Shown here in pieces: positions 54,802 to 63,735 of a stretch of 64,000 nt of DNA. The notes under the pieces were generated by a model. The model had not been told where the DNA came from. It saw nothing but the letters and a program-made list of their open reading frames with translations, and did not search any database. The stretch comes from Burkholderiales bacterium (GTDB taxonomy: Bacteria; Pseudomonadota; Gammaproteobacteria; Burkholderiales; WYBJ01), in contig JADLAC010000052.1 in assembly GCA_020848435.1 (NCBI GenBank), forward strand, positions 81,414 through 145,413, written 5' to 3'. The position numbers and the translations under genes were made by a program. Numbering within the stretch: the stretch's first letter is position 1; each line of letters begins with the position of its first letter.

Positions 54802-56976
54802 TCAAGGGGCGCCTTGCAGCACTGCTCGGGCATCGGCGACGACGACGCGCTGCGGCATGACCAGCAAGGGATTGGCGTCCAGCTCGCGCAGGCGCGGGCC
54901 CAGATTCGTGGCAAGCTGGCTGATGGCCTCGATGGCCTGGGCGATGGGTTCGAGGGCGAGCGCCGGCCTGCCGCGGAAGCCCGTGAGAATCGGCGCCGAC
55001 TTGAGCGAGCGTAGCAGCCCGATCGCCGCATTCGCGGATATGGGTGCGGCTGCCACCCGGATGTCGCGCAGCAATTCCACGTAGATTCCGCCGGAGCCGA
55101 CCAGCACCAAGGCTCCGAACTGCTCGTCCCATCGGGTTCCCACGATGATTTCCGCTTGTGCCTCGATCATTTCCTGCACGAGGCATCCCTCGATCGTGAT
55201 GCCTGCCCGCGACTCTACGGCGAAGGCGATCGCGCGGTAGGCCTCGCGCACGGCTTGTTCGGAGCGCAAATCGAGCGCCACGCCTCCCGAGTCGCTCTTG
55301 TGCGAAAGACTCGGTGCCTGTGCTTTCAGGACGACCGGAAAGCCGATCTCCAGCGCGATGCGAGCCGCTTCGTCCGCGTCTCGCGCCAAGCGCTCACGGG
55401 TAACCGGGATCCCTGCGGCGGCGAGCAGCCGCTTCGTATCGTGCTCGTTGAGCAGGCCTTGCGGCAGTGTCTTCACGACCGGTTCGAGCGATAGCTCTCG
55501 GCGTGCAGCCGGTGCAGGCGAGCCGCGCTGGTCGAAGTCGCGCAGGAGCGTTGCGATAACCCGGAAAGCGTCGTGTGAGGTCTTGAAGCTCAGATGTGCC
55601 GCTGCATTGATGATCGCCTGCGCTTGCGCGCCGGCGCGTCCGGCCGCGTTCACGAACAACAGCGGCTTGTCGACGAGACGGCCGACAGCGGCCACCGCCT
55701 GCGCGATCGGCGCCATCATCGACCCCGTGGTCAGCATGACGACGCCGGCATGCACGTTGGGGTCCGCCATGACGATGCGCAGGACTGCCTCGATCGCGCC
55801 GAACGGACTCGCTCCATCCGCTTGACGGCTGAGGCGGGCGACACCGAAGTCCACGGGCAGATGACGATGCGTCTGCGGCAGCCACGGTGCGAGCTCGCGA
55901 ATCGAGCCTTCGGTCAGGCTGGCGAGGCTCAAGCCGTAGTCCGAAAGGGAATCGACCAGCGACGCACCCGCGCCGCCGGATGCGGAAAACACCGCGACAC
56001 CGTTCGCCGTGAGCGGACCGTGACGCTTCAGGCATTCCGCCACGGCGAGCATGTCGAAGACGTCGTCCATGACGAGCGCGCCGTGCGCTTCGCTGGCTGC
56101 TCGCAGCGCGGCATAGGAGCCCGCCATGCTGGCAGTGTGTGACTTGACGGCGCGCACCCCTGATTCCGTCCGCCCGGATTTGACCATGAGCACCCGCTTG
56201 CCGCGGGCGCGGGCGTGCGCCAAAGCCTGGAGGAATCGCCGCGGCGACGGAACGCCTTCGACGTAGAGGCAGATCAACCGAGTCGTCGCGTCGTCGGCCA
56301 TGTAGTCGATGAAATCGGCGAGCTCGAGGTCGGCCTGGTTGCCGACCGACACGCAGGTCGAGAAGCGCACGCCGATGTCGGTCCCCATGGCGATGAGCGA
56401 TCCCATCAGCGCGCCCGACTGGCTCACCAGGCCGACACCTCCGGGCTCGATCGTGTCGAGGGCCGACAAGGACAAGCTGGGCGACAGCGCAATCTTGCCG
56501 TGGGTGTTGACGTAGCCCAGGCAGTTCGGGCCGAGCAGCCGGATGCCGTGCGCGCGCGCGCGCTCAACGACTTGCGCCTGCCTGCGCGCGCCTTCGTCGC
56601 CGACTTCGGCGAATTCAGCCGTGATCAGCACGCACGCCCGCACTGCGGATTGCGCGCATTCATCGATGGCGTCGGCCACGTATCGGGCGGGCGCCGCAAT
56701 CACGGCAACGTCGATGCGATGCGGCTGCGAGCGTATCGAAGGATAGGCCTGAAGACCGCGCACAGTGGCTACGCGTGGATTGATCGGTATCAGCCGCCCG
56801 CGGTAGCCGAATTTGAGCAAGTACTCGATGACCCGGCCGCCGAACTTGCCGGAGTCCTCGGAGGCGCCGATCACGGCGATGCTATCGGGATTCAGAAGCA
56901 GCCGAAGGCTGGCGCGCGCGGTCGCGTCGAGTAGTGGGGAAGCTGCCGGCGTCAGCGCCGAGTGCGTGTCGCTCAT
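54802..56976 (-). CDS. NDP-forming acyl-CoA synthetase (ADP-forming acetyl-CoA synthetase family)
   Basis: A 724-residue fused synthetase. Domains in order: CoA-binding Rossmann domain with SIAVIGASEDSGKFGG (about 37-52); a succinyl-CoA ligase-like domain with GLVSQSGALMGSL and the phosphorylated histidine in SHTASMAGSY; a second such domain around ASGGAG; and a C-terminal ATP-grasp part from about 490 (GIPVTRERLARDADEAARI, VLKAQAPSLSHKSD). It forms acyl-CoA from an acid and CoA with ATP or GTP. The ATG at 56976 is preferred over a TTG at 57003. It is divergent from the CoA-transferase gene; the shared region has an inverted repeat. Confidence 0.9.
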   Translation of the reverse strand: MSDTHSALTPAASPLLDATARASLRLLLNPDSIAVIGASEDSGKFGGRVIEYLLKFGYRGRLIPINPRVATVRGLQAYPSIRSQPHRIDVAVIAAPARYVADAIDECAQSAVRACVLITAEFAEVGDEGARRQAQVVERARAHGIRLLGPNCLGYVNTHGKIALSPSLSLSALDTIEPGGVGLVSQSGALMGSLIAMGTDIGVRFSTCVSVGNQADLELADFIDYMADDATTRLICLYVEGVPSPRRFLQALAHARARGKRVLMVKSGRTESGVRAVKSHTASMAGSYAALRAASEAHGALVMDDVFDMLAVAECLKRHGPLTANGVAVFSASGGAGASLVDSLSDYGLSLASLTEGSIRELAPWLPQTHRHLPVDFGVARLSRQADGASPFGAIEAVLRIVMADPNVHAGVVMLTTGSMMAPIAQAVAAVGRLVDKPLLFVNAAGRAGAQAQAIINAAAHLSFKTSHDAFRVIATLLRDFDQRGSPAPAARRELSLEPVVKTLPQGLLNEHDTKRLLAAAGIPVTRERLARDADEAARIALEIGFPVVLKAQAPSLSHKSDSGGVALDLRSEQAVREAYRAIAFAVESRAGITIEGCLVQEMIEAQAEIIVGTRWDEQFGALVLVGSGGIYVELLRDIRVAAAPISANAAIGLLRSLKSAPILTGFRGRPALALEPIAQAIEAISQLATNLGPRLRELDANPLLVMPQRVVVADARAVLQGAP

Positions 56977-57110
56977 GGTCCAGGGTGTCCGGTCGGGAGG
57001 CAAGAAGGCGAGCTCGGCGGGCAGCGTAGCATGCCGGCGATTTCCTTCGCATAACGAAAACTCACCTTACGGTTGCGTAAGAAGCGATCAACGCAGGCCG
57101 ACGCCGATCT
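56977..57110. promoter_or_regulatory. Divergent control region of the CoA-ester cluster
   Basis: A 134-base gap with a CTTACG-GTTG-CGTAAG palindrome at 57066-57081 in an AT-richer stretch, which is unusual for this GC-rich window. A LysR gene lies in the same cluster at 59483. Confidence 0.45.
57066..57081. promoter_or_regulatory. Operator-like inverted repeat CTTACG-GTTG-CGTAAG
   Basis: Six-base perfect arms with a four-base centre between the divergent acyl-CoA synthetase and CoA-transferase genes. It contains the T-N-A pattern favoured by LysR-type proteins. Which regulator binds is unknown. Confidence 0.4.
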
Positions 57111-58337
57111 ATGCTGGCAGGAATGCGCCACGTTGGAGTCGTGTGGGTGAAGCCCTTCGAAGGTCTGCGGGTTCTCGATTTTACGCAAGTGCTCTCCGGG
57201 CCCTTTGCCACGTTCCAGCTCGCGCTTCTGGGCGCGGACGTGATCAAGGTGGAGCGCCGGGAAGGGGAGGAGATGCGCCGCTCCCCGTTGAGCAAGCAGT
57301 GGTCCGAGCGTGGGCTGGCGCCAGCCTTTCAAGCCCTGAACGGCGGCAAGCGCAGCCTCACGCTCGACCTGAGGACACCCGAGGCGATCGAAATCGTCAG
57401 GCGGCTGGCATCCGACGCCGATGTCGTCGTCGAGAACTTCCGTCCCGGCGTGATGGACAAGCTCGGCATCGGCTATGCCGCACTGTCGGCCCTGAATTCG
57501 CGGTTGATCTACTGCTGCATCAGTGCCTTCGGCCAGACAGGGCCGGAACGGCTCGGCGCGGGTTACGACGGCAAGATCCAGGCGATGTCGGGAATGATGG
57601 CGATCACCGGGCAACAGGAGACCGGGCCTACGCGGGTCGGCTTCCCGGTCTGCGATGTGATTGCCGGGGCGACCGCGGCCTTCGGCTTGGCGACGGCGCT
57701 GTATCAAAGGGAAAGAACCGGAAAGGGTCAGCTCATCGACGTGTCGATGCTCGAAGCCGCGCTCGCATTTTTGTCCAGCCAGGTTGCCGATTACACCATC
57801 GCCGGGCACAGGGAAACGCTGCTGGGCAACTATGCTCCCAGCCGCAAACCGACCACGAACCTCTTCCGGACCGCCGAGGGCTTGCTGCTGCTGGCAGTAA
57901 ACAGCCGCGAGCAATTCGACGCGCTCATGACGGCGCTGGGACGCAGCGACGTGCTCGCGGATCCGCGCTTTGCCAACTGGTATGTCCGCAAGCAGAACGA
58001 ACCGGCACTACGTCAGATTATCGAACAGGTGTTGCTGACGAAGCCGGCGAAGGCATGGCAGGAGATCCTCGACGCGGCCGGTGCGCCGTGCGCGACGATC
58101 TGGCGCGTCGACGAGATCATCGAGCATCCGCAGATCGCCGCTCGCGGCGCTATCCAGCATCTCGACACGCCATACGGCACGCTCCGATTCGCCGGATTGG
58201 GTTTCAAGCTCTCCGGTGTGGATGCGGCGCTCGAACGCATGGCGCCGTTGTTGGGCGAGCACAGCGAGGAAGTGCTGAGCGACGCGGGCTTCGATCCAAA
58301 CCGGATCGCTCAGCTCAGAGCAGCCCATGTCATCTGA
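57111..58337 (+). CDS. CaiB/BaiF-family CoA transferase
   Basis: A 408-residue class III CoA transferase. The N-terminal segment PFEGLRVLDFTQVLSGPF, ADVIKVERREGE and RSLTLDLRTPEAIEIV are typical; the catalytic Asp is expected in FPVCDVIAGATAAFG. It moves CoA between carboxylates with an aspartyl-CoA anhydride intermediate. The first ATG in the frame is 57111, with 57123 also possible; neither has a clear ribosome-binding site, so the start is uncertain. It is followed after 107 bases by the enoyl-CoA hydratase gene. Confidence 0.92.
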   Translation: MLAGMRHVGVVWVKPFEGLRVLDFTQVLSGPFATFQLALLGADVIKVERREGEEMRRSPLSKQWSERGLAPAFQALNGGKRSLTLDLRTPEAIEIVRRLASDADVVVENFRPGVMDKLGIGYAALSALNSRLIYCCISAFGQTGPERLGAGYDGKIQAMSGMMAITGQQETGPTRVGFPVCDVIAGATAAFGLATALYQRERTGKGQLIDVSMLEAALAFLSSQVADYTIAGHRETLLGNYAPSRKPTTNLFRTAEGLLLLAVNSREQFDALMTALGRSDVLADPRFANWYVRKQNEPALRQIIEQVLLTKPAKAWQEILDAAGAPCATIWRVDEIIEHPQIAARGAIQHLDTPYGTLRFAGLGFKLSGVDAALERMAPLLGEHSEEVLSDAGFDPNRIAQLRAAHVI

Positions 58338-58444
58338 GCCCATGCGCTGTGATGGGCACACCGAGCTGCGTATCCGTGCTGGCCGACTTCAGCGCGGGGG
58401 GGCGGCCGATCAGTGGTCGCGGGCAGCGTCGATCGGAGCAACGA

Positions 58445-59224
58445 ATGAACGATGAGGCGGTGCTGACGGAAGCGATCGGAAAGCACGTCGTTCTCGTAAC
58501 GCTCAACCGCCCGGACGTACGCAATGCGGTCAATGCGGATGTGTCCAAGGGCCTGGAGCGCGCCGTGCACCGCACCGAGGCGGATCCCGATTGCTGGGTC
58601 GTGATACTCACCGGCGCGGGGGACAAGGCGTTCTGTTCAGGCGCCGATCTCAAGGCGCTCTCGAACGAAGGCCCGCGGGGGATTCGTACCAAATTCGGCG
58701 GATTCGCGGGCTTCGTCCATCAGCCGCGAACGAAACCCTGGATCGCCGCGGTGAACGGATTCGCCGTTGCCGGAGGGCTGGAGATTGCATTGGCGTGCGA
58801 TCTCATCATCGCGGCTGAGAGCGCGAAGTTCGGCTTGCCCGAAGTCAAGCGCGGATTGCTCGCAGGTGCGGGCGGGTTGTATCGGCTCCCACGTGCGATC
58901 CCTAGGGCGATAGCGCTCGAGTTGATCATGACCGGCGCTGTCTTCGACGCGCGCCAGGCGTTCGATTGGCGGTTGGTGAATCGCGTGGTGGCAGGCGAGA
59001 ACCTCATCAGCGAGGCGCTCGGTCTCGCGTCGGCCATCTGCGCCAACGCCCCCGTGGCGGTGAGGGAAAGCCTGAGCGTCGCGAGGCGAGCGCTGGACTT
59101 GAACGAGATCGAGCTGAAGGAAGCGAGCGCGGCTGCCTCGATGAGGAACGCGACGACGGAAGACTTCAAGGAAGGTCCGCGGGCGTTCGTGGAGAAGCGG
59201 CAACCGCTGTGGAAGGGGCACTGA
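58445..59224 (+). CDS. Enoyl-CoA hydratase/isomerase family protein
   Basis: A 259-residue crotonase-fold protein. The oxyanion-hole segments are AFCSGADLKAL and AAVNGFAVAGGLE. Both catalytic glutamates of hydratases are present: Glu113 in GGLEIALACD and Glu133 in FGLPEVKRGLLA. The length is that of a single-domain hydratase. The ATG at 58445 matches the family start; the long open frame from 56813 is a shadow. It would hydrate an enoyl-CoA made by the CoA transferase and synthetase next to it. The exact acyl group is unknown. Confidence 0.92.
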   Translation: MNDEAVLTEAIGKHVVLVTLNRPDVRNAVNADVSKGLERAVHRTEADPDCWVVILTGAGDKAFCSGADLKALSNEGPRGIRTKFGGFAGFVHQPRTKPWIAAVNGFAVAGGLEIALACDLIIAAESAKFGLPEVKRGLLAGAGGLYRLPRAIPRAIALELIMTGAVFDARQAFDWRLVNRVVAGENLISEALGLASAICANAPVAVRESLSVARRALDLNEIELKEASAAASMRNATTEDFKEGPRAFVEKRQPLWKGH

Positions 59225-59482
59225 TCGAGATGCAGCCGAACGAAAGCCGCGCCGATCGCGTTCCCAACAGCATGGATGCATCGGCCAATGCGATACTCGC
59301 GGTAGTTGCCGGGACTGGCTTGGATCGCCCATGCGATCGCGCCCCGTTGGCCGGTACTCGAAATATAATCAGCGCTGTCTTGCAGACTGTGCTCGTACAG
59401 GATGCGCCGTACCTGGCCAGCCGGATCGTCCATGTACGCCGGGATGGGCATCGGCGTCCCGCGCCGCCTCGAGCGCGCCACG
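59225..59482. other. Gap before the LysR gene
   Basis: 258 bases with no recognised gene; a run of arginine-rich frames here looks like noise. TATAAT in ATATAATCAG near 59362-59371 could be part of a promoter for the LysR gene, but the -35 is unclear. Confidence 0.35.
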
Positions 59483-60466
59483 ATGGCACGCTATCTACCA
59501 CCCCTAAACGCCTTGAGAGCATTCGAGGCGGCGGCCCGACGGCTCAGCTTTCGTCTTGCCGCGGAGGAGCTGTGCCTTACGCCAAGTGCGATCAGCAGGC
59601 ACGTCAAGGTTCTCGAAGACGCGCTGGGCGTGGCGCTGTTCGAGCGCGGTTACCGCAAGGTGCGATTGACCGCAGCGGGCGAGAGCTATGCGGGATCCAT
59701 CGAGGGGCTGTTCGATCGGATCTCGGATGCGAGCGCGGTCGTTTCGCGCCGTGCACCGAAGGTCGTGCCGCGTCCGCTCATCGTGTCCGCGTATCCGACG
59801 TTCGCGTTGCGTTGGCTTGCAGCGCGTTGGATCCGGTTTCTTGGGCAGCACGCACACCTGGATGCTCGGTTCTTCACTACCACGCGAGCGCCGGACCTCT
59901 ACCGAGATCAGTGCGACGTCGCGATCTGGTTCGGAGGGACACCGCCGCCGAATCACGCCTCCGCGCGCTTGGCGCCGGCGGATGTGTCGCCGCTGTGTGC
60001 GCCCGCGTTGTGCGTTCAGCCTGTCCATCCGTTGCGATGCGTGCGCGACCTCGCGACGCAAACGCTGCTGCACTCCAACTTGCGAGCGCTGGACTGGCGC
60101 GTGTGGCTGGAGGCCGCGGTGGCATCCGGCGAAGCGAGCGCGGCCGATATTTCGAACATAGATCCCGATCGCGGTGTGCGCTTGGAGAACGCGAACCTGG
60201 CTTACCAGGGCGCGCTGGCGGGCGGCGGCGTCGTGATCGGATTCAATCTGCTGTTGGCGGACGATATCGAAGCGGGCCGGCTGGTGGCCCCGTTCCGGAC
60301 GGTGCGTCGCAGCGGACGCTCCTTTTGGCTCATCTGGCGCAACGAACGCAAGCCGGATCGGCGGGTGCAGCAGTTCCGCAAATGGATCGAAAGCGAAGTG
60401 TCCATCTCGATGGCCAGCTTGGCACACGGCCGGCAGGCAGCGCTCGGCGCAACGCGGAAACCCTGA
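59483..60466 (+). CDS. LysR-family transcriptional regulator (GcvA-like)
   Basis: A 327-residue regulator. The N-terminal HTH is PLNALRAFEAAARRLSFRLAAEELCLTPSAISRHVK in successive parts, residues 7-42, and the C-terminal domain is the GcvA/AmpR-type effector-binding fold (FERGYRKVRLTAAG, LARLAP-like loops). The ATG at 59483 is the family start. It stands between the hydratase and the MaoC-like gene in the same direction, 258 bases after the hydratase; no inverted repeat was found in that gap. It is the obvious candidate regulator of the cluster, perhaps sensing an acyl-CoA or the acid. Confidence 0.9.
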   Translation: MARYLPPLNALRAFEAAARRLSFRLAAEELCLTPSAISRHVKVLEDALGVALFERGYRKVRLTAAGESYAGSIEGLFDRISDASAVVSRRAPKVVPRPLIVSAYPTFALRWLAARWIRFLGQHAHLDARFFTTTRAPDLYRDQCDVAIWFGGTPPPNHASARLAPADVSPLCAPALCVQPVHPLRCVRDLATQTLLHSNLRALDWRVWLEAAVASGEASAADISNIDPDRGVRLENANLAYQGALAGGGVVIGFNLLLADDIEAGRLVAPFRTVRRSGRSFWLIWRNERKPDRRVQQFRKWIESEVSISMASLAHGRQAALGATRKP

Positions 60467-60524
60467 GGGCAGCGCCTTCCCAGGGTCAACGCGGCTTTTC
60501 GTACTTTCCGAAAGAGAGCGCAAG

Positions 60525-61367
60525 ATGAACCTGCGAGAAGTCGTCGGGCGCCGGCAGAGCGTCGAGGACTGGTGCGCTCCGACGCTCGTGCGGCGGCTGG
60601 CTGCGCTGCTGAATGTGCGCGGCCAATTCAAGCCCGGTGATCCGCTGCCCGAAGGCTGGCACGTCGTGCTCTTTGCCCCCACCGCACGCCAGGAGACTCT
60701 CGGAACCGACGGGGTCGCACAGGACGAGACCCTGCTGCCCCATCCCACGCCCGAGCTGCCGCGCAAGATGCTCGGCGGACGGCGCACCGTGTTCCATCGT
60801 CCCATCCGGATCGGCGCCGAAGTGCTGCGCGAAGGTGCCGTCACGGCCGCGACACCCAAGGTCGGCCGCAGCGGCCGGTTGCTGGTCGTGACGGTGCGAC
60901 ACTCGATTTTCGAGGTCGGACAGGCCGAGCCGGCCATAGTCGAAGAACAGGACGCGATCTTTCGCGAGCCCGCCGTCGCGCAGACCGAGGCGGCCCGCAA
61001 GCCGCAGGCCTCGCTAGCGCCGAATCCGCGGCCCGACCTCGGTCGCACGCTGACGTTCGATACGCAGATGCTCTTTCGCTATTGCGCGATCACCTTCAAT
61101 GCTCATCGCATACATTACGACCATCCCTACGCCACGCGCGAAGAGGGGTATCCGGCGCTGCTCGTGAACGGCGGCTACCCCGCGCTCCTGCTGTTGGAGA
61201 TGCTCAGGGCGCGCAAGACGCTGAACGGCCGGCGCGTTACGGCCCGCAATCTCGCCCCGATCTACTGCGGCGAACCCGTCACGCTCTGTGGCGAGGATCG
61301 CGCCGGCGACTGGCTCCTGTGGGCGCAATCCTGCGGGCGGCGGGCCTTGGAGATGACGGTTGCTTGA
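60525..61367 (+). CDS. MaoC/HTD2-type hydratase, mesaconyl- or itaconyl-CoA hydratase-like
   Basis: A 280-residue double-hotdog protein. The C-terminal hydratase motif is FRYCAITFNAHRIHYDHPYA, followed by EGYPALLVNG; this Asn-His pattern is shared with mesaconyl-C4-CoA hydratase and the itaconyl-CoA hydratase Ich of Pseudomonas. The N-terminal half (GWHVVLFAPTARQETLGTDG) is the substrate-binding hotdog without catalytic residues. It adds or removes water at an enoyl-CoA. Together with two CaiB-type transferases and LysR it looks like part of an itaconate/mesaconate route. No citramalyl-CoA lyase gene is in the window. Confidence 0.82.
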   Translation: MNLREVVGRRQSVEDWCAPTLVRRLAALLNVRGQFKPGDPLPEGWHVVLFAPTARQETLGTDGVAQDETLLPHPTPELPRKMLGGRRTVFHRPIRIGAEVLREGAVTAATPKVGRSGRLLVVTVRHSIFEVGQAEPAIVEEQDAIFREPAVAQTEAARKPQASLAPNPRPDLGRTLTFDTQMLFRYCAITFNAHRIHYDHPYATREEGYPALLVNGGYPALLLLEMLRARKTLNGRRVTARNLAPIYCGEPVTLCGEDRAGDWLLWAQSCGRRALEMTVA

Positions 61368-61416
61368 AGTGGATACAGATCGGTCACTGTGCACGTGCGC
61401 TGAGGCACGGAGAGGA

Positions 61417-62433
61417 ATGATCAGCATGGGTAAGGCTGGCGTCGACGCGGTCGCGACCATGGGTCACCGGGCCGGCGGCGCCCTCGTCGCGCTCATGGCT
61501 TGTATCTCATCGGTAGCCGCGCAACCGGCGCCCTATCCGCAGAAGCCCGTGCGTCTCGTCGTTCCCTTTGCGCCCGGGGGAGGGACGGACATCGTGGCGC
61601 GCGTGCTGGCGCAGATGGTCGGCGAGTCGCTGCACGCCAGTGTCGTGGTCGACAACCGCGGCGGCGCGGGCGGCTTGATCGGCAATGAAATGGGCGTGCG
61701 CGCGAATCCGGACGGTTATACGCTGACGTTCGGCGCTTCGAGCTACACCACGAGCGCGGCGTTGCACAAGCTCCCGTATCATCCCTTGCATGACATAACG
61801 CCGATCGGCCTCACGGCATTCTCCGCGTACCTGCTGGCCGTGCATCCCTCCGTACCGGTCAGCTCGACGGCCGAGCTCGTCGCCTACGCGAAGCGCCAAG
61901 GGAAATCCCTGAGTTACGGCACCAGCGGCGTCGGCGGCCAGGCGCACCTGTCGATGGAGTACTTCCTGATGGTGACCGGGGCGACGATGAATCACGTGCC
62001 GTACAAAGGCGGTGGGCCGGCGCTCATCGACCTCGTCGCCGGCAACATCCAGTTCATGATGACCGGTATCGGCCCGGCAATGCCGCAGGTTCGCGCCAAG
62101 CGCATTCGGGCATTCGCGGTGACTTCGCCCAAGCGCTGGCCGGAGCTTGCCGACGTGCCCACCGTGGCCGAGAGCATCCCGCAGTTCGATGCGGGGACGC
62201 TGTGGTACGGCGTGTGGGGGCCGAAGGGCTTGCCTTCGAGGATCGTTGCACGCTGGAATAGCGTCATCGCGGAAGTGCTCCAGTCGCAGGGAGCGCGGGC
62301 CGCGCTCGCACGGGCCGGTGCAATGCCACTGACGAGTACGCCGGCCGAGTTCCAGACGATATTACGCGACGATCTGACCCGATGGACGGAAGTCGTCCGC
62401 AAGGCTCGCATCAAGTCCGACGCTACCGAATAG
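61417..62433 (+). CDS. Tripartite tricarboxylate transporter-type substrate-binding protein (Bug/TctC family)
   Basis: A 338-residue periplasmic binding protein. An N-terminal export signal is followed by YPQKPVRLVVPFAPGGGTDIVAR with the PGG-x-TD ligand loop, VVVDNRGGAGGLIGN and HVPYKGGGPALIDL. The ATG at 61417 has GGAG upstream and gives a signal sequence of about 35 residues ending SVAAQ; 61426 is also possible. It lies in the CoA-ester cluster, 49 bases after the hydratase gene. No membrane partner TctAB is present. It probably binds the acid degraded by these genes. Confidence 0.9.
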   Translation: MISMGKAGVDAVATMGHRAGGALVALMACISSVAAQPAPYPQKPVRLVVPFAPGGGTDIVARVLAQMVGESLHASVVVDNRGGAGGLIGNEMGVRANPDGYTLTFGASSYTTSAALHKLPYHPLHDITPIGLTAFSAYLLAVHPSVPVSSTAELVAYAKRQGKSLSYGTSGVGGQAHLSMEYFLMVTGATMNHVPYKGGGPALIDLVAGNIQFMMTGIGPAMPQVRAKRIRAFAVTSPKRWPELADVPTVAESIPQFDAGTLWYGVWGPKGLPSRIVARWNSVIAEVLQSQGARAALARAGAMPLTSTPAEFQTILRDDLTRWTEVVRKARIKSDATE

Positions 62434-62511
62434 CGGATTCCCATCCCTGCGGCTTTTGCCTGCGGTCTTAACGCCTCGCTTCATTCATCTTCCTCGGATC
62501 AGAGCGACCCC

Positions 62512-63735
62512 ATGTCCGCGTATAAGCACACTGCAACTGGCGAGGGATGTGCTGCCCTGCACGGATTGAAGGTTCTTTCGCTCTCCCACGTCGTAGCGGG
62601 ACCCTTGGCGGCCGGCCTATTGGCCGACCTGGGCGCCGAAGTCGTGCATGTCGAACAACCCGGCGTGGGAGATCCCGCGCGTTACATGGGCCTCGATCGA
62701 GACGGCGTGCACGTGTGGTGGAAGGTCTCCGGGCGCAACAAGCGCTCGGTGACCCTCGATTTGCGCAAACCCGACGGTGCTGCGATTGCACGCGACCTGG
62801 CCGCGTGGGCCGATCTCGTGATCACCAGCGTGCGGCCATCGACGCTGCGTAAGTGGGGTCTGGACTGGGAGCGGCTCCACCCGAGGAATCGCAAGCTGAT
62901 CATGCTCCATATTACCGGCTTCGGCTTGACGGGCCCAAGAAGCGACGAGGCGGGCTTCGGCAAGGTTGGAGAGGCGATGAGCGGCGTCGTCAACATCACG
63001 GGCTATGCCGACAAGCCGCCGCTTCACTGCGGATTCTCCCACGGCGATGCGACCACCGGGCTGATGGGAGCGTTTGGCCTGATGGCCGCGCTATACCGCC
63101 GCGATCACGATCCCGACTTCGACGGCGAAGTCATCGACCTCGCGCTGTTCGAGTCGCTGTTTCGACTCATCGAATGGCAGGTCATTGCGCACGACCAGAT
63201 CGACCGCGACATTCAGAGAAACGGCAACCGGCTCGTGTTTTCCCCCGCCGCGGTCGCCAACGTCTACCAGAGCGCGGACGGTCAATACCTGACGGTCACG
63301 TCCGGAACGCCGCGTTCGGTGATCAAGATAGTGGCTTTGATCGGCCTTCGCCCTGACGAATACCAGACCCCGGCGGCGCAACGCGAGCGTGCCGATATCC
63401 TCGACCAGTGCTTGCGAGATTGGGTTCGAAGCCGCAGCGCGGACGAAGCGCTGTCGCGGATGAAAGAGGCCGGCGTGGTCGCATCACGCATCTATGGCAT
63501 TCGCGACATCATGGCGGACGATCAGTACGCGGCGCGCGAAGATATCGTCTCGGTGCACGATGACGATCTCGGCCCGATCAAGATGCAAGGCGTGATCCCC
63601 AAGTTGGTTCGCCATGGAGGCGAGGTTTGGCGTAGCGGCGCACGGCTGGGCGCCGACAATGAGCTGGTGTTCAAGCAGTGGCTGGGAATGTCCGAGGAGC
63701 GGTTCGCCGCGTTGCGCGCCGACGGTACGATCTGA
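62512..63735 (+). CDS. CaiB/BaiF-family CoA transferase
   Basis: A 407-residue class III CoA transferase, second in this cluster. It starts MSAYKHTATGEGCAALHGLKVLSLSHVVAGPL; AEVVHVEQPGVGDPAR and GRNKRSVTLDLRKPDG are family motifs. The catalytic Asp is in FSHGDATTGLMGAFG, and the GFGLTGPRSDEAGF loop is conserved. The protein differs clearly from the transferase at 57111, so they are not recent duplicates and may act on different acids. Nothing recognisable follows within the window. Confidence 0.92.
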   Translation: MSAYKHTATGEGCAALHGLKVLSLSHVVAGPLAAGLLADLGAEVVHVEQPGVGDPARYMGLDRDGVHVWWKVSGRNKRSVTLDLRKPDGAAIARDLAAWADLVITSVRPSTLRKWGLDWERLHPRNRKLIMLHITGFGLTGPRSDEAGFGKVGEAMSGVVNITGYADKPPLHCGFSHGDATTGLMGAFGLMAALYRRDHDPDFDGEVIDLALFESLFRLIEWQVIAHDQIDRDIQRNGNRLVFSPAAVANVYQSADGQYLTVTSGTPRSVIKIVALIGLRPDEYQTPAAQRERADILDQCLRDWVRSRSADEALSRMKEAGVVASRIYGIRDIMADDQYAAREDIVSVHDDDLGPIKMQGVIPKLVRHGGEVWRSGARLGADNELVFKQWLGMSEERFAALRADGTI

